Of a DNA stretch of 64,000 nt, positions 8,666-18,501 are shown in pieces. Source of the stretch: Lachnospiraceae bacterium. Lineage in GTDB: Bacteria > Bacillota > Clostridia > Lachnospirales > Lachnospiraceae. The stretch is taken from NCBI GenBank assembly GCA_014239155.1, contig JAAZZQ010000060.1, positions 248,001 through 312,000 on the forward strand. Reading direction: 5' to 3'. Each line of letters starts with the position of its first letter. Positions within the stretch are counted from its first letter, which is position 1. The position numbers and the translations under genes are program-made. Under the pieces are notes generated by a model, which did not search any database, was not told the DNA's origin, and was given only the letters and a program-made list of their open reading frames with translations.

Positions 8666-8938
8666 ATGAAAAAAACAATTATTACTGTAGTGGGAAAAGA
8701 TACTGTTGGAATCATTGCAAAGGTATGTACATATCTTGCTGAGAACAGAATTAATATTTTGGATATTTCACAGACGATTGTGGACGATTATTTTAATATG
8801 ATGATGATTGCAGATATGGGGCAGGCAGTCAAGTCGGTCAGTGAAATTTCCGATGATCTTGACAAACTTGGAGCGGAGATAGGTGTTATTGTCAAATGTC
8901 AGAGGGAGGAAATCTTTAATAGTATGCACAGATTATAG
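8666..8938 (+). CDS. ACT domain protein, UPF0237 family
   Basis: 90 residues, essentially one ACT domain (beta-alpha-beta-beta-alpha-beta) beginning TIITVVGKDTVGIIAKVCTYLAE with the ligand-binding turn VGKDTVGII. Free-standing ACT proteins of this family are thought to sense a small molecule, often an amino acid, and almost always sit next to the UPF0210/PFL gene, as here. AGGAGT is 8 bases before the ATG. No ligand can be read from sequence. Confidence 0.9.
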   Translation: MKKTIITVVGKDTVGIIAKVCTYLAENRINILDISQTIVDDYFNMMMIADMGQAVKSVSEISDDLDKLGAEIGVIVKCQREEIFNSMHRL

Positions 8939-8991
8939 TTTGCGTGCAAATAAAGATATTTTTCGGAAATCTATAATGGAGGACATTTAAG

Positions 8992-10356
8992 ATGATAAAC
9001 ATAAATGAAGTATTGGAAACAAATAAAATGATTGAAAAGGAAAATCTGGATGTCAGGACAATCACGCTTGGCATTAGTCTGTTGGATTGCATTGATTCCG
9101 ATCTTTCCCGATTAAATGAGAAGATTTACAATAAGATTACGGTTGTGGCAAAGGACTTGGTGACTGTAGGAGAAACAATTGAGAAGGAATTCGGGATTCC
9201 TATTGTAAACAAGCGAATTTCTGTCACACCAATTGCTTTGATTGGTGGGGCTGCATGTAAAACTTCTGAAGATTTTGTGACGATTGCTAGAACCTTAGAC
9301 AAGGCGGGAAGAGCGGTTGGTATCAATTTCCTTGGAGGTTATTCTGCATTGGTATCAAAGGGAATGACAAAGGCAGATGAGTTGTTATTGCGCTCGATTC
9401 CGCAGGCACTTGCACAGACAGAACTTGTGTGTAGTTCAGTGAATCTTGGTTCTACCAAGACAGGGATTGATATGGATGCGGTTCGGCTGATGGGGGATAT
9501 TATTAAAGAGACAGCAGAGTGCACAAAGGACAGGGATTCAATTGGATGTTCTAAGTTGGTGGTGTTCTGTAATGCGCCAGATGACAATCCATTTATGGCA
9601 GGAGCATTTCATGGTGTCACAGAGGCGGATGCCATTATTAATGTTGGGGTTAGTGGTCCGGGAGTTGTCAAGAACGCACTGGAGCGCGTGCGCGGAGAAA
9701 ATTTTGAAGTGCTCTGCGAGACTATTAAAAAGACAGCTTTTAAAGTGACACGTGTCGGACAGCTAGTGGCGCAGGAAGCATCAAAACGACTTGGTATTCC
9801 CTTTGGCATTGTAGACCTTTCTCTTGCTCCTACACCTGCAATTGGTGATAGCGTAGCAGATATTTTGTGTGAGATTGGGCTTGAGTATGCAGGTGCTCCG
9901 GGGACAACAGCGGCACTTGCCTTATTAAATGATCAAGTGAAAAAAGGTGGTGTAATGGCATCTTCTTATGTAGGTGGTCTGAGTGGTGCGTTTATCCCAG
10001 TCAGTGAGGACCAGGGCATGATTGATGCCGTCAATGCAGGAGCGCTAACGCTAGAAAAGCTCGAAGCCATGACCTGTGTCTGTTCAGTTGGTCTGGATAT
10101 GATTGCAATTCCCGGCGATACCAAGCCAACGACGATTGCGGGTATTATAGCAGATGAGCTTGCGATTGGAATGGTCAATCAAAAAACGACTGCCGTGCGC
10201 ATTATTCCTGTGATTGGTAAGACAGTAGGAGATAGTGTTGAGTTTGGAGGACTACTTGGATATGCGCCAATTATGCCTGTCAACAAATATTCTTGTGATG
10301 CATTTGTTAATCGTGGGGGTAGGATACCTGCACCAATCCATAGCTTTAAAAATTAA
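8992..10356 (+). CDS. UPF0210 (DUF711, PFL-like) protein
   Basis: 454 residues, matching the UPF0210 family throughout: the early TLGISLLDC, the central [28 protein letters not shown] segment, the glycine-rich [13 protein letters not shown] and the late [15 protein letters not shown]. The family resembles pyruvate formate-lyase in fold, but its biochemical role is unproven. The pairing with the UPF0237 ACT gene 53 bases upstream is the conserved arrangement, so a regulated enzyme and sensor pair is likely. GGAGG lies 10 bases before the ATG. Its 3' end overlaps the convergent tmcAL gene by 11 bases. Confidence 0.9.
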   Translation: MININEVLETNKMIEKENLDVRTITLGISLLDCIDSDLSRLNEKIYNKITVVAKDLVTVGETIEKEFGIPIVNKRISVTPIALIGGAACKTSEDFVTIARTLDKAGRAVGINFLGGYSALVSKGMTKADELLLRSIPQALAQTELVCSSVNLGSTKTGIDMDAVRLMGDIIKETAECTKDRDSIGCSKLVVFCNAPDDNPFMAGAFHGVTEADAIINVGVSGPGVVKNALERVRGENFEVLCETIKKTAFKVTRVGQLVAQEASKRLGIPFGIVDLSLAPTPAIGDSVADILCEIGLEYAGAPGTTAALALLNDQVKKGGVMASSYVGGLSGAFIPVSEDQGMIDAVNAGALTLEKLEAMTCVCSVGLDMIAIPGDTKPTTIAGIIADELAIGMVNQKTTAVRIIPVIGKTVGDSVEFGGLLGYAPIMPVNKYSCDAFVNRGGRIPAPIHSFKN

Positions 10357-11617
10357 CTTTAATCAGTTCACAGGTCAGTTCGCTTTGTCGTAAGAGACTA
10401 GCAGTGTTAGCTGGTTGGCATCGTTTTTTTTGCTGTAGAACACTCTCGTAAATATTAGCAGCAAATATATCAGATTGCAGAGATGTCAGTGCAATATCAC
10501 TTAGATGTTTTAACGCATGGGCAGGTTTTGTTATAATAGGAATCGATGCATTTGCTTTAATGGATTTCAACAGGTTTTGACCGCAAGGAGTAAATCCAAG
10601 CAATCTGGCATAAGGGGTGTAATCACGTTCTTTTAAGGCATCTGCGCATTCCTGTGTCAATCCCAAAAGAATATGCATTAGACCACGGCAGATACGAGAG
10701 TATGTTAAATTTTTAGTCTTACACAATAGTGCAAATTTCTCAAAAGAAACAAAGCGAGAAAGGTTATTGTGCAATGTATGTGATAGTTGTCTTCCAATAT
10801 CAAAGTAATTGGCGTATACATCTTTGTGACCATAAAGTTGCAGCATCTTATATAGAAGGATTTCAGAAAAATCCTCAGCATACAAATGTTCTTTGTTTTG
10901 TAATAGAGTATATATGTCAACTGGCATATGATTTTGCACTGGAGATGTGACAATATTATTCAATGATTGATGCAAAAGTGCATTTCGTATGGCATTTGCA
11001 GAGATAAAGCTATCTGATTCTATATTGACAGAAGTATATGCAGCGCCTTTTCTCGTAAGTGTTGCAGGTTTGATTGCACTGTTTCGCTGTATAAGAGCTT
11101 TGACATACTCTACTCCAAGGATATTGTTGGAAGCGCTGAGAAAGTTTTGAGTATCCTGATTTGGAAAGAGTTCTGACAGTGCATTGCTTCTGGCTGCAGG
11201 AAAAGAACAGCCTTGCTTTAAATGTCGATTTAATGCTGTTTTGTACGCGTCAGATTCGCTGGCAAGGGTGTGGGCATATTGTAAAATTTGGGAAATATTT
11301 CCCGATTCGCTGCCAAAATGCAATGACTCGACAACACCGAGCTTGTCCGCCAAAGAAACTGCTCCCTGTGCAAAGTATTCGGCACTGCCAAGTGCAAAGT
11401 AAACTGGCAACTCAAAAACAAGGTCGGCACCATGTAGAAGCGCCATGCGACAGCGCTCGTATTTGTTTACAATAGCAGGAATACCGCGTTGCATAAAGTT
11501 CCCACCCATAATGACAAGAATTATGTCCGCATTTTCTGTATGGCGTATCGTATTTAACTGATAGAGGTGCCCATTGTGAAATGGATTGTACTCAGCAATT
11601 ACGGCTGTGACTTTCAT
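10346..11617 (-). CDS. tmcAL: tRNA(Met) cytidine acetate ligase
   Basis: 423 residues, family DUF795/YlbM. The enzyme uses ATP and acetate to make N4-acetylcytidine at the wobble base of elongator tRNA-Met. The nucleotidyltransferase signature is clear: [14 protein letters not shown] (the HxGH motif), GGNFMQRG, and [10 protein letters not shown] in place of the family's S-x-T-x-IR motif. The C-terminal alpha-helical domain carries [10 protein letters not shown] and YARLLGF. It is transcribed against its neighbours, with the 371-base region at 11618-11988 as its promoter side. Confidence 0.92.
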   Translation of the reverse strand: MKVTAVIAEYNPFHNGHLYQLNTIRHTENADIILVIMGGNFMQRGIPAIVNKYERCRMALLHGADLVFELPVYFALGSAEYFAQGAVSLADKLGVVESLHFGSESGNISQILQYAHTLASESDAYKTALNRHLKQGCSFPAARSNALSELFPNQDTQNFLSASNNILGVEYVKALIQRNSAIKPATLTRKGAAYTSVNIESDSFISANAIRNALLHQSLNNIVTSPVQNHMPVDIYTLLQNKEHLYAEDFSEILLYKMLQLYGHKDVYANYFDIGRQLSHTLHNNLSRFVSFEKFALLCKTKNLTYSRICRGLMHILLGLTQECADALKERDYTPYARLLGFTPCGQNLLKSIKANASIPIITKPAHALKHLSDIALTSLQSDIFAANIYESVLQQKKRCQPANTASLLRQSELTCELIKVNF

Positions 11618-11988
11618 AATGTTTATCCTGCCTTATTACAGTTTGTTTTGGAAGAAACTACAAGGTTCTAATTACATATTACATTAGGAGTGTGTGAAAA
11701 ACAAGCATTTTGGCGCATGATTTTCACGTTATTATTCATGGTTTAATAGATCGCTTATAGTAACTATTCCAAGCGATACTTGAAGTTTTACTGCGCAAAA
11801 ATCGCTCTTCACTCCTGACCCGTGAAGAATAACATTTTCGTTTCTGCAGAGGCGTGAAAAGTAATAAAACGTCTTCCATTATTTTGATAGTCATGCTATA
11901 ATTTGGTAGTAAAGGATGGAATTCACATTTCAATTGATATTTCGATTGACATTTCAATAGCAGTTATTATGGGGCAAAGGAGAAAAAA
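11618..11988. promoter_or_regulatory. Divergent promoter region (tmcAL / hemerythrin gene)
   Basis: 371 bases without a gene. An extended -10 (TGCTATAAT, near 11891-11899) points toward the hemerythrin fusion gene at 11989. Two inverted repeats stand out: GTGAAAA/TTTTCAC at about 11695-11728, and CTTCAC/GTGAAG at about 11808-11827. I cannot tie them to a known regulator. AAAGGAG precedes the downstream ATG. Confidence 0.45.
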
Positions 11989-13359
11989 ATGGGAAATCAA
12001 TTAGTATGGGACGAACGATATAACATTGGGGTAGAAGTTATTGACAAAGAACACAAGAAATTGTTCAGTATTTTGAACAAGCTATTTGACTTTGGACGGC
12101 AGGAGGAAAAAAGCCAATGGGTTTGCCAGGAGGCAGTAAAATATTTTAGAGATCATGCAATCCAGCATTTTGCGGATGAGGAGAGCTATATGATTTCTAT
12201 TGGGTATGAAGGACTTGAGACACACCAGCGCATCCATAGAAATTTTAGGGATAGAACGATTCCAGCATTGGAACGTGAGTTAGAGTTAACAAACTACTCA
12301 GAGGATTCGGTCAATCATTTTCTTAGTGTGTGTGCAGGATGGCTGATTGGACATACAATGATAGAAGATCACGCGATTGTGAGTGGCGAAACTGTAAAGC
12401 AATGGGAAAATATGATGCCGGAGGAAGAACAGGCGGTGATGGGGCAAACGATTGCGAATCTGTTACATAGTATGTTTCAATTAGACCCACGGCTAATTAG
12501 CAATTATTATGGTGGTGAAAAATTTGGAGATGGCATTTATTATCGTTTGATTTACAGTACTAAGGAAAAAAAGAGGTGGGAATTTTATCTAATCTTTGAA
12601 CAACAGCTTATTGTTAGTACAATTGGCAGTGTGATAAATACGAAATCGGAAGCATTGAGTGTTATGTTAATGAATGCGGCCAGATATGTTGCAAGGCAGT
12701 TAGTAGAGCGCGTTAAAGGATATTTTCCATCTTCTGATAAGTTCCAAATTAAAGAAGAGCAATTGCTTACTTATGAACAGTTCCAGAAGGTATTTGAGAA
12801 ACAAAGTCCACAGTTTAGCTTGTTGTTTGATACTGGTAAGGGATATTTTGCTTACTGTGTAGCAGCGACGGATATGCTTCAGCCAGAAGGTGGTGTCTCT
12901 ATTATTACAGAGAATGCCATGACTGAGGTTGGGAAGTACCTAAACCAAAACAACGTTGAAAAAATCGAGATAAGTCACAAAAAGAAAGTTTTAGTAGTGG
13001 ATGACTCTGAGTTTATGCTGCGTGCAATCCATGATTTGCTTAGCAGTGATTATGAGGTGATTACAGCAAAGTCAGGATTATCTGCAATTCGGAGTATTAC
13101 GCTTGATAGACCTGATTTGGTCTTGTTGGACTATGAGATGCCGGTTTGCAATGGAAGCCAGGTGCTTGAGATGATTCGCTCCGAAAAAGATTTTGCAGAT
13201 ATTCCAGTTATCTTTTTGACCAGTAAGGTAGATAAAGAAAGTGTGAGCAAGGTAATTGCGCTCAAGCCAGAGGGATATTTATCCAAATCTATGTCGCCAG
13301 AAACTGTAAAAAGGGAAGTGGATCACTATTTTGAAAAAAAAGATCGTGTAAAAAGATAG
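11989..13359 (+). CDS. Hemerythrin - CheX-like - receiver fusion protein
   Basis: 456 residues in three parts. Residues 1 to about 135 are a bacteriohemerythrin with the di-iron ligand pattern: VIDKEHKKLF, HAIQHFADEESYM, THQRIHRNF and HTMIEDH. Such domains bind oxygen through a diiron centre. About 145-320 is an alpha/beta region reminiscent of CheX/CheC phosphatases (by general pattern only). From about 330 lies a full receiver domain, with VLVVDDSEFMLRAI, phospho-acceptor Asp381 in LLDYEMPVCNG, and Thr/Lys positions in IFLTSK and YLSKSM. There is no DNA-binding output. An oxygen-sensing modulator of a phosphorelay or chemotaxis is inferred. The receiver closely resembles that of the protein at 29309. 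Confidence 0.82.
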   Translation: MGNQLVWDERYNIGVEVIDKEHKKLFSILNKLFDFGRQEEKSQWVCQEAVKYFRDHAIQHFADEESYMISIGYEGLETHQRIHRNFRDRTIPALERELELTNYSEDSVNHFLSVCAGWLIGHTMIEDHAIVSGETVKQWENMMPEEEQAVMGQTIANLLHSMFQLDPRLISNYYGGEKFGDGIYYRLIYSTKEKKRWEFYLIFEQQLIVSTIGSVINTKSEALSVMLMNAARYVARQLVERVKGYFPSSDKFQIKEEQLLTYEQFQKVFEKQSPQFSLLFDTGKGYFAYCVAATDMLQPEGGVSIITENAMTEVGKYLNQNNVEKIEISHKKKVLVVDDSEFMLRAIHDLLSSDYEVITAKSGLSAIRSITLDRPDLVLLDYEMPVCNGSQVLEMIRSEKDFADIPVIFLTSKVDKESVSKVIALKPEGYLSKSMSPETVKREVDHYFEKKDRVKR

Positions 13360-13444
13360 AAAAGTATGAATAATTTTCCTTTCTTGTCCATATAATGATT
13401 ACATATAAAATAAAAAAGTATGTGTTAGCATGAGGAGAGTCACT

Positions 13445-13666
13445 ATGGCAAGAGGAGTAAAGAAATCATTACAAGAAAAGATTACACAGAAGGAAGAGCT
13501 GATTGAGGCGCTTTCTACGCGCATTAAGAAGGAGAAAGAAGAACTGAACGAGCTTTTGGAGATGCAGAAGATGGAAGAGCTGAATGAGCTCAGGGCAGTT
13601 GTACAGAAATCTGGCATGGAGATAGCAGATATTATTCAGATGGCACAGATGCAAGCTGCTCAGTAA
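13445..13666 (+). CDS. Small coiled-coil protein (73 aa)
   Basis: The protein starts MARGVKKSLQEK and is almost entirely one charged coiled coil rich in Glu and Lys (about residues 8-50), with a short hydrophobic tail (MEIADIIQMAQMQ). No signal peptide or catalytic motif is visible. The ATG at 13445 follows GAGGAG at 13432-13437; an ATG at 13430 overlaps that site. The layout recalls small coiled-coil proteins of mobile elements (DUF4315-like), but the resemblance is general. It lies alone between the hemerythrin gene and a terminator-like hairpin. Confidence 0.55.
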   Translation: MARGVKKSLQEKITQKEELIEALSTRIKKEKEELNELLEMQKMEELNELRAVVQKSGMEIADIIQMAQMQAAQ

Positions 13667-13681
13667 TGTAGAGTATTCAGG

Positions 13682-13755
13682 AAAAGTCCAGACATAAATG
13701 CGTACATAGCCTGAAAAGGGTATCATGGGAAGCAGGGTGAATGGACTTTTTTCTT
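13682..13755 (+). terminator. Terminator-like hairpin with a large structured loop before asnS
   Basis: A 9-bp stem, AAAAGTCCA at 13682-13690 and TGGACTTTT at 13742-13750, is followed by TTCTTTT. The loop is about 51 bases, with a possible inner CCTG/CAGG pairing. It ends 26 bases before the asnS ATG. It either terminates the small upstream gene or attenuates asnS. No T-box consensus is present. Confidence 0.55.
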
Positions 13756-13780
13756 TTGAAAAGAGAAAGGAAGAACAATA

Positions 13781-15163
13781 ATGATAAACATACGTGAATT
13801 ACAACACAACTATAAGGACTACGCAGAGCAAGAAGTGACAGTGGGGGGATGGCTTAGAAGCAAGCGAGACTCTAAAACCTTTGGGTTCTTGGTCATCAAT
13901 GATGGTACATTTTTTGAGCCACTTCAGGTGGTTTATAGTGATAAATTAGATAACTTTGCGGCTATCTCAAAACTGAATGTGGGGGCGGCGGTGATTGCAA
14001 CAGGAATTGTGACATTAACGCCGGAGGCAAAACAGCCGTTTGAGATACAAGCTGTAAATATTGAGATTGAAGGCGATTCAACACCAGATTATCCATTGCA
14101 GAAAAAGAGACATAGTTTTGAATATCTCAGAACAATTTCGCATCTGAGACCGCGTACCAACACATTTCAGGCAGTATTTCGTGTGCGTTCTCTCTGCGCC
14201 TATGCGATTCATAAATTTTTTCAGGAGCGAGATTTTGTCTATGTCCATACACCACTGATTACTGGAAGTGACTGTGAGGGTGCAGGTGAGATGTTTCAGG
14301 TGACAACGCTGGATTTAAAGAATCTGCCAATGGTGGACGGGCAAGTTGATTTCAGTCAAGATTTTTTTAACAAGCCTACGAATTTAACGGTGAGCGGACA
14401 GTTAAATGGTGAGACCTATGCGATGGCGTTTAAAAATATTTACACCTTTGGACCAACCTTCCGGGCAGAAAATTCTAATACAACCCGACATGCAGCAGAG
14501 TTCTGGATGATTGAGCCAGAGATTGCCTTTGCAGATTTAAAAGACGACATGATGCTTGCTGAGAGTATGCTGAAATACATTATTAACTATGTACTGGAAA
14601 ATGCGCCGGAGGAAATGGCATTTTTTAATCAGTTTGTGGACAAGGGATTGATAGAAAGGCTTCGTCATGTGGCAGACTCAGAGTTTGGGCATATTACCTA
14701 CACGGACGCCATCACAGAACTTGCAAAGCACAATGACGAGTTTGAGTATAAGGTATCTTGGGGCTGTGACTTGCAGACAGAACATGAGCGATATTTGACA
14801 GAAAAGCTGTTTGGCCGCCCAGTATTTGTGACTGATTATCCAAAAGAAATTAAGGCATTTTATATGAAATTGAATGAGGATAACAAAACTGTTGCAGCGA
14901 TGGATTGTCTAGTGCCGGGAATCGGGGAGATTATTGGCGGAAGTCAGAGAGAGGATAAGCTGGAGGTTTTGGAAAGAAGAATGCAGGAATGTCATCTAAA
15001 TCCCGCAGATTATGATTTCTATCTTGATTTAAGACGCTATGGCAGTGCAAGACATGCTGGCTTTGGGCTTGGATTTGAACGCTGTGTAATGTATCTGACA
15101 GGCATGGGAAATATTCGAGATGTCATTCCATTCCCAAGAACAGTCAATAATTGTGAGTTGTAA
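13781..15163 (+). CDS. asnS: Asparaginyl-tRNA synthetase
   Basis: 460 residues, class IIb synthetase charging tRNA-Asn. The N-terminal OB-fold anticodon domain ([25 protein letters not shown]) is followed by the class II core: motif 2 [22 protein letters not shown], then [14 protein letters not shown], and motif 3 [15 protein letters not shown]. Length and motifs match AsnRS rather than AspRS (no GAD insert). AAAGGAAG precedes the ATG. It is monocistronic as far as can be seen, behind the hairpin at 13682-13755. Confidence 0.96.
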   Translation: MINIRELQHNYKDYAEQEVTVGGWLRSKRDSKTFGFLVINDGTFFEPLQVVYSDKLDNFAAISKLNVGAAVIATGIVTLTPEAKQPFEIQAVNIEIEGDSTPDYPLQKKRHSFEYLRTISHLRPRTNTFQAVFRVRSLCAYAIHKFFQERDFVYVHTPLITGSDCEGAGEMFQVTTLDLKNLPMVDGQVDFSQDFFNKPTNLTVSGQLNGETYAMAFKNIYTFGPTFRAENSNTTRHAAEFWMIEPEIAFADLKDDMMLAESMLKYIINYVLENAPEEMAFFNQFVDKGLIERLRHVADSEFGHITYTDAITELAKHNDEFEYKVSWGCDLQTEHERYLTEKLFGRPVFVTDYPKEIKAFYMKLNEDNKTVAAMDCLVPGIGEIIGGSQREDKLEVLERRMQECHLNPADYDFYLDLRRYGSARHAGFGLGFERCVMYLTGMGNIRDVIPFPRTVNNCEL

Positions 15164-15267
15164 GAAACTGTAAAGAAATAACATCGCAAGAAGGCTTTGC
15201 TCGTTTCCTAAGAGCTGTAGAAATGCAAATAAAAGGCTGTGGTTGAGTTTCATATAACAGATTCAAT

Positions 15268-15403
15268 ATGCGGCCACAAATAGGTGAAAGTATCAGCAAA
15301 TTTCGATAGAATCAGAATATGGCATAGGAGAAGTTTGCGTTGTAAACTGGGAGTAACGTCGCAGGCAGTGAGCAAGTGGGAGCGAGGAGTTTCCCATAAT
15401 TAA
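15268..15403 (+). pseudogene. Remnant of an XRE-family helix-turn-helix regulator
   Basis: A start region MRPQIGESISKFR ends at an in-frame TAG (about 15307). Sequence in another frame continues as RCKLGVTSQAVSKWERGVS before a TAA at 15401-15403. The second part is the recognisable XRE turn-helix pattern (VTxQAVSKWERG), and the first matches its usual N-terminus. Frame disruption plus loss of everything after the HTH means the gene is dead. It marks the left border of a probably acquired segment. Confidence 0.75.
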
Positions 15404-15464
15404 AGATACCACATCAAATAGGAAGAACCCACGCTTATATATTTTATCAGCTATAATAAAACGC

Positions 15465-15500
15465 AAGGACAGCAATTTGATACGGCTGTCCTTTTTCTTT
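15465..15500 (+). terminator. Rho-independent terminator
   Basis: AAGGACAGC at 15465-15473 pairs with GCTGTCCTT at 15485-15493, followed by TTTCTTT. It lies downstream of the dead XRE gene. Confidence 0.75.
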
Positions 15501-15574
15501 ATTTATAGATAGAATCAATAGATTTAGAAATCTTGTAGACCTATATGGATAGAAGATTATTCGGCAATGGTGGA

Positions 15575-15603
15575 TTGCTATTGTTTGGTTAAACACCTAT
15601 AAT
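15575..15603 (+). promoter_or_regulatory. Sigma-A-type promoter for the two-component/ABC operon
   Basis: TTGCTA, a 17-base spacer and TATAAT at 15598-15603. It is the best promoter in the 660-base region between asnS and the response regulator, and leaves a leader of about 215 bases. Apart from the XRE remnant and the terminator, I see nothing else in 15164-15825. Confidence 0.65.
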
Positions 15604-15825
15604 ATATGGTGAATATTTTGTAGGGTATTTATTATGTTTGAACATATGATAGTACAACAGACAATAAAAAATGGGAGGCGTCTAAGCGGAGCTTTCAGAA
15701 ACTTTGTGCTGATAATAGAATCAATAGTGTGGTACATCCTAACCGAGTTTGACCGATACTAAAAGATATAGAAAAGCCTATTGATGGGTCAACAAAGAGC
15801 AAAACAAAATGGGAGGAAATTAACT

Positions 15826-16509
15826 TTGGATAGATTATTATATGTTGAAGATGATTTGAGTTTGATTGACGGATTAAAATATACATTGGAAACTAATGGA
15901 TATATTGTAGATAATGCACGAACTGTAAAAGAAGCACTTTCTTTTTATCAAAAAAACTGCTATGAGCTTCTTTTACTTGATATAACTTTGCCGGATGGTA
16001 CTGGATTTGATATTTGCAAAGAGGTACGTAGTCAATCATCAACTCCCATTATTTTTTTGACTGCGTCGGATGAAGAAATTAGTATTGTCAGAGGACTTGA
16101 TATGGGCGGTGATGACTATATTACCAAACCATTTAAGCTCAATGAATTGCTTTCCAGAATTAAAGCATTGCTTCGGCGTTCAGCACAGTTTTCAAAGGCA
16201 GATAGGATTTTGGAGGCAAATGGTGTCAAGGTAGATGTAGTGGAACGCCTTGTTTGGAAAAAAGGGATTTTGCTAGATGTTACGCTTGTTGAATATAAGT
16301 TACTTTGCCTGTTTATGAGAAATCCAAATCATTTATTGACACGAGAAGTAATTTTAGACCGCCTTTGGGATGGCAATGGAAATTATGTTGATGATAACAC
16401 ATTATCCGTTTATATCCGTCGATTGCGAAGCAAAGTCGAAGAGACACCAAACATGCCACAATTTTTGATGACAGAACGTGGTTTCGGTTACAAGTGGATT
16501 GTGAAATGA
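15826..16509 (+). CDS. OmpR/PhoB-family response regulator
   Basis: 227 residues from a TTG start. The receiver domain (LYVEDDLSLIDGLKYTLE, phospho-acceptor Asp in LLLLDITLPDGTG, YITKPF) is joined to a winged-helix DNA-binding domain ending TERGFGYKWIVK. TTG at 15826 was chosen because GGGAGG lies 9 bases before it and the receiver begins immediately after; a longer in-frame start at 15781 has no site. It precedes the kinase gene by 9 bases. It probably activates the adjacent ABC transporter in response to a cell-envelope stress or peptide, as in the VncRS and BceRS systems. Confidence 0.9.
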   Translation: MDRLLYVEDDLSLIDGLKYTLETNGYIVDNARTVKEALSFYQKNCYELLLLDITLPDGTGFDICKEVRSQSSTPIIFLTASDEEISIVRGLDMGGDDYITKPFKLNELLSRIKALLRRSAQFSKADRILEANGVKVDVVERLVWKKGILLDVTLVEYKLLCLFMRNPNHLLTREVILDRLWDGNGNYVDDNTLSVYIRRLRSKVEETPNMPQFLMTERGFGYKWIVK

Positions 16510-16518
16510 GGAAATGCT

Positions 16519-17754
16519 ATGAGAAAGTTGGGAAAAGATACAAAATATTTATTGTATGGAATAACAATGGTTTTTATTATTTCTTTTCTGTTGGTCGTTG
16601 GCATTTCTTATATGCTTGCAACGAATTTTCAACAAGAATTGATAGTCCATGATTATGCTGTGGCGGGTTATCAATTAAATCACAGCAATGAATTAGAAGT
16701 TTCAGCTTTTACTGCTGAAAAATGTCCAGATGATATAATGCGTGGTCGCATTGTTTTGGAAACTCTAGGCTATAAGGAAACGGTTGCTATGGAGCTGTTG
16801 CCTGCTGTTTTCTCGTATCGAAATTATATAATGATTTCAATTTTCTTATTATTGCTATTTGTTTTCGGAATAATATATACTCTTTTGTTTTTTTATCTGT
16901 ATAGACAACAAAAAGTTATAAGTGAAGCAGAAACTTCTATTCGGAAATTTTTGGATGGCGATACAATGTGTCGTATAGAAAGTGAACAGACCGGTGATTG
17001 GTATAGCCTTTTCCACCAAATCAATGAACTTTCCTCTATTCTTTCTGCTCATGCGGAAAGGGAGAAAAACACAAAGGAATTTTTGCAGAATATTATTTCT
17101 GATATATCACATCAAATTAAAACGCCATTGGCAGCGTTAAAAATGTATAATGAAATTATTGGTAGTGAGAATGCAGACATGGATACAAGAAGAAGTTTTT
17201 TTCAAAAGTCTACAAGAGAGATTAAACGGATTGAAGATGTCATTTATACCTTATTGAAATTAGCACGACTGGATGCAGGTATTATTCAAATGGAAAAGTC
17301 GCAGGAAGATTTGTCTATTCTTATACAAGATATTCTTGAACGATTTGAAGTCTGGGCTGATCGAGAAAAGAAAACTATTCAGTTTATTAGAAAAGAAAAT
17401 TTAACACTCTATTGTGATGCACTCTGGATTTCTGAAGCCATTGGAAACATTGTAAAGAACGCATTAGAGCATACAGAGGCGGGAGGGCATATTACTATTC
17501 GATTGGAGCAAACGCCCTTAATGACCCAAATTATCATAGAAGATAATGGCAATGGTATTCATCCAGATGATTTATATAATATTTTTAAACGTTTTTACCG
17601 CAGCCGCTTTTCGCAGGATATTCATGGTATTGGGTTAGGATTACCTCTTGCAAAATCCATTGTTGAGATACATGGAGGGGCTATTTCTGTAACAAGCAGA
17701 CTGGGGATTGGAACTACTTTTACTTTGAATTTTTTCAACCTTACAAATAAGTAA
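16519..17754 (+). CDS. Membrane sensor histidine kinase
   Basis: 411 residues. Two membrane helices (about 11-35 and 100-130) bracket a short external loop of about 65 residues. A HisKA domain follows with His198 in DISHQIKTPLAAL, then HATPase_c with N box IVKNALEH, G1 box IEDNGNGI and G2 GIGLGLPLAKSIV. The small sensor loop fits the intramembrane-type kinases of antimicrobial-peptide systems that sense through their transporter. It follows its cognate regulator by 9 bases and precedes the ABC genes by 63. Confidence 0.9.
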   Translation: MRKLGKDTKYLLYGITMVFIISFLLVVGISYMLATNFQQELIVHDYAVAGYQLNHSNELEVSAFTAEKCPDDIMRGRIVLETLGYKETVAMELLPAVFSYRNYIMISIFLLLLFVFGIIYTLLFFYLYRQQKVISEAETSIRKFLDGDTMCRIESEQTGDWYSLFHQINELSSILSAHAEREKNTKEFLQNIISDISHQIKTPLAALKMYNEIIGSENADMDTRRSFFQKSTREIKRIEDVIYTLLKLARLDAGIIQMEKSQEDLSILIQDILERFEVWADREKKTIQFIRKENLTLYCDALWISEAIGNIVKNALEHTEAGGHITIRLEQTPLMTQIIIEDNGNGIHPDDLYNIFKRFYRSRFSQDIHGIGLGLPLAKSIVEIHGGAISVTSRLGIGTTFTLNFFNLTNK

Positions 17755-17817
17755 GATAAGATTCATCTGATTGTAAGGCAAAGGAAGTATTATAGTTCCG
17801 AAAGGTAGGTAATAACT

Positions 17818-18501
17818 ATGAATATTCTTGAAGTACAAGATTTGTGCAAAACTTATGGCACGGGAGATGCAGAAGTCCATGCACTGAATCATGTTTCTTT
17901 CTCCGTCAAAAAGGGAGAATTTGTTGCCATTGTTGGAGAGTCGGGCTCTGGCAAAAGCACATTACTAAATATAGTGGGAGCATTAGATGATCCCACTGCT
18001 GGAAAGGTTTGGATTGATGGAAAAGATATCTTTTCCATGCCAGAAAAGAAATTAACTGTATTCCGGCGACAACATATTGGATTTGTCTTTCAAGCATTCA
18101 ACTTAATTTCAGAGTTAAATGTGGAACAAAACATTGTGTTTCCGCTTTTGCTCGATTATAAGAAACCAAACTTCCAATTTATAAATGAACTGTTGAATGT
18201 GTTGGGACTTACAGAACGACGGAACCACTTGCCCGGACAGCTTTCTGGCGGTCAGCAACAGAGGGTAGCGATTGGCCGGGCTTTGGCGACACGTCCTGCT
18301 TTAATCATGGCAGATGAACCAACTGGAAATCTTGACAGTAAAAACAGTCAGGAAGTGCTTGCACTTTTGCAGTCTATGTCGACAAAATACCAGCAAACTA
18401 TTTTGATGATTACTCATAATGAAAATCATGCGAGTGCCGCTGACCGGGTTTTCCGTATGACAGATGGTGCGTTGAAAGATTTGGGGGTATCATCACAATG
18501 A
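17818..18501 (+). CDS. ABC transporter ATP-binding protein (MacB/LolD type)
   Basis: 227 residues. Complete nucleotide-binding domain: Walker A GESGSGKST, Q-loop FVFQAFNL, signature LSGGQQQR, Walker B ALIMADEPTGNLD and switch His in ITHNENHA. This length and the FtsX-type partner place it with the type VII (MacB/Bce/Vex) exporters, which work on peptides or lipids at the membrane face rather than by classical transport. It overlaps the permease gene by ATGA, and the cognate two-component genes are just upstream. Confidence 0.93.
   Translation: MNILEVQDLCKTYGTGDAEVHALNHVSFSVKKGEFVAIVGESGSGKSTLLNIVGALDDPTAGKVWIDGKDIFSMPEKKLTVFRRQHIGFVFQAFNLISELNVEQNIVFPLLLDYKKPNFQFINELLNVLGLTERRNHLPGQLSGGQQQRVAIGRALATRPALIMADEPTGNLDSKNSQEVLALLQSMSTKYQQTILMITHNENHASAADRVFRMTDGALKDLGVSSQ

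Noticed and set aside
10705..11475. Plus-strand open frames opposite tmcAL
   Set aside because: They lack ribosome binding sites and family resemblance; the minus-strand frame carries all TmcAL motifs.
13680..13780. T-box upstream of asnS
   Set aside because: AGCAGGGTGAATGG superficially recalls a T-box, but the GGTGGNACCGCG consensus and stem I elements are missing.
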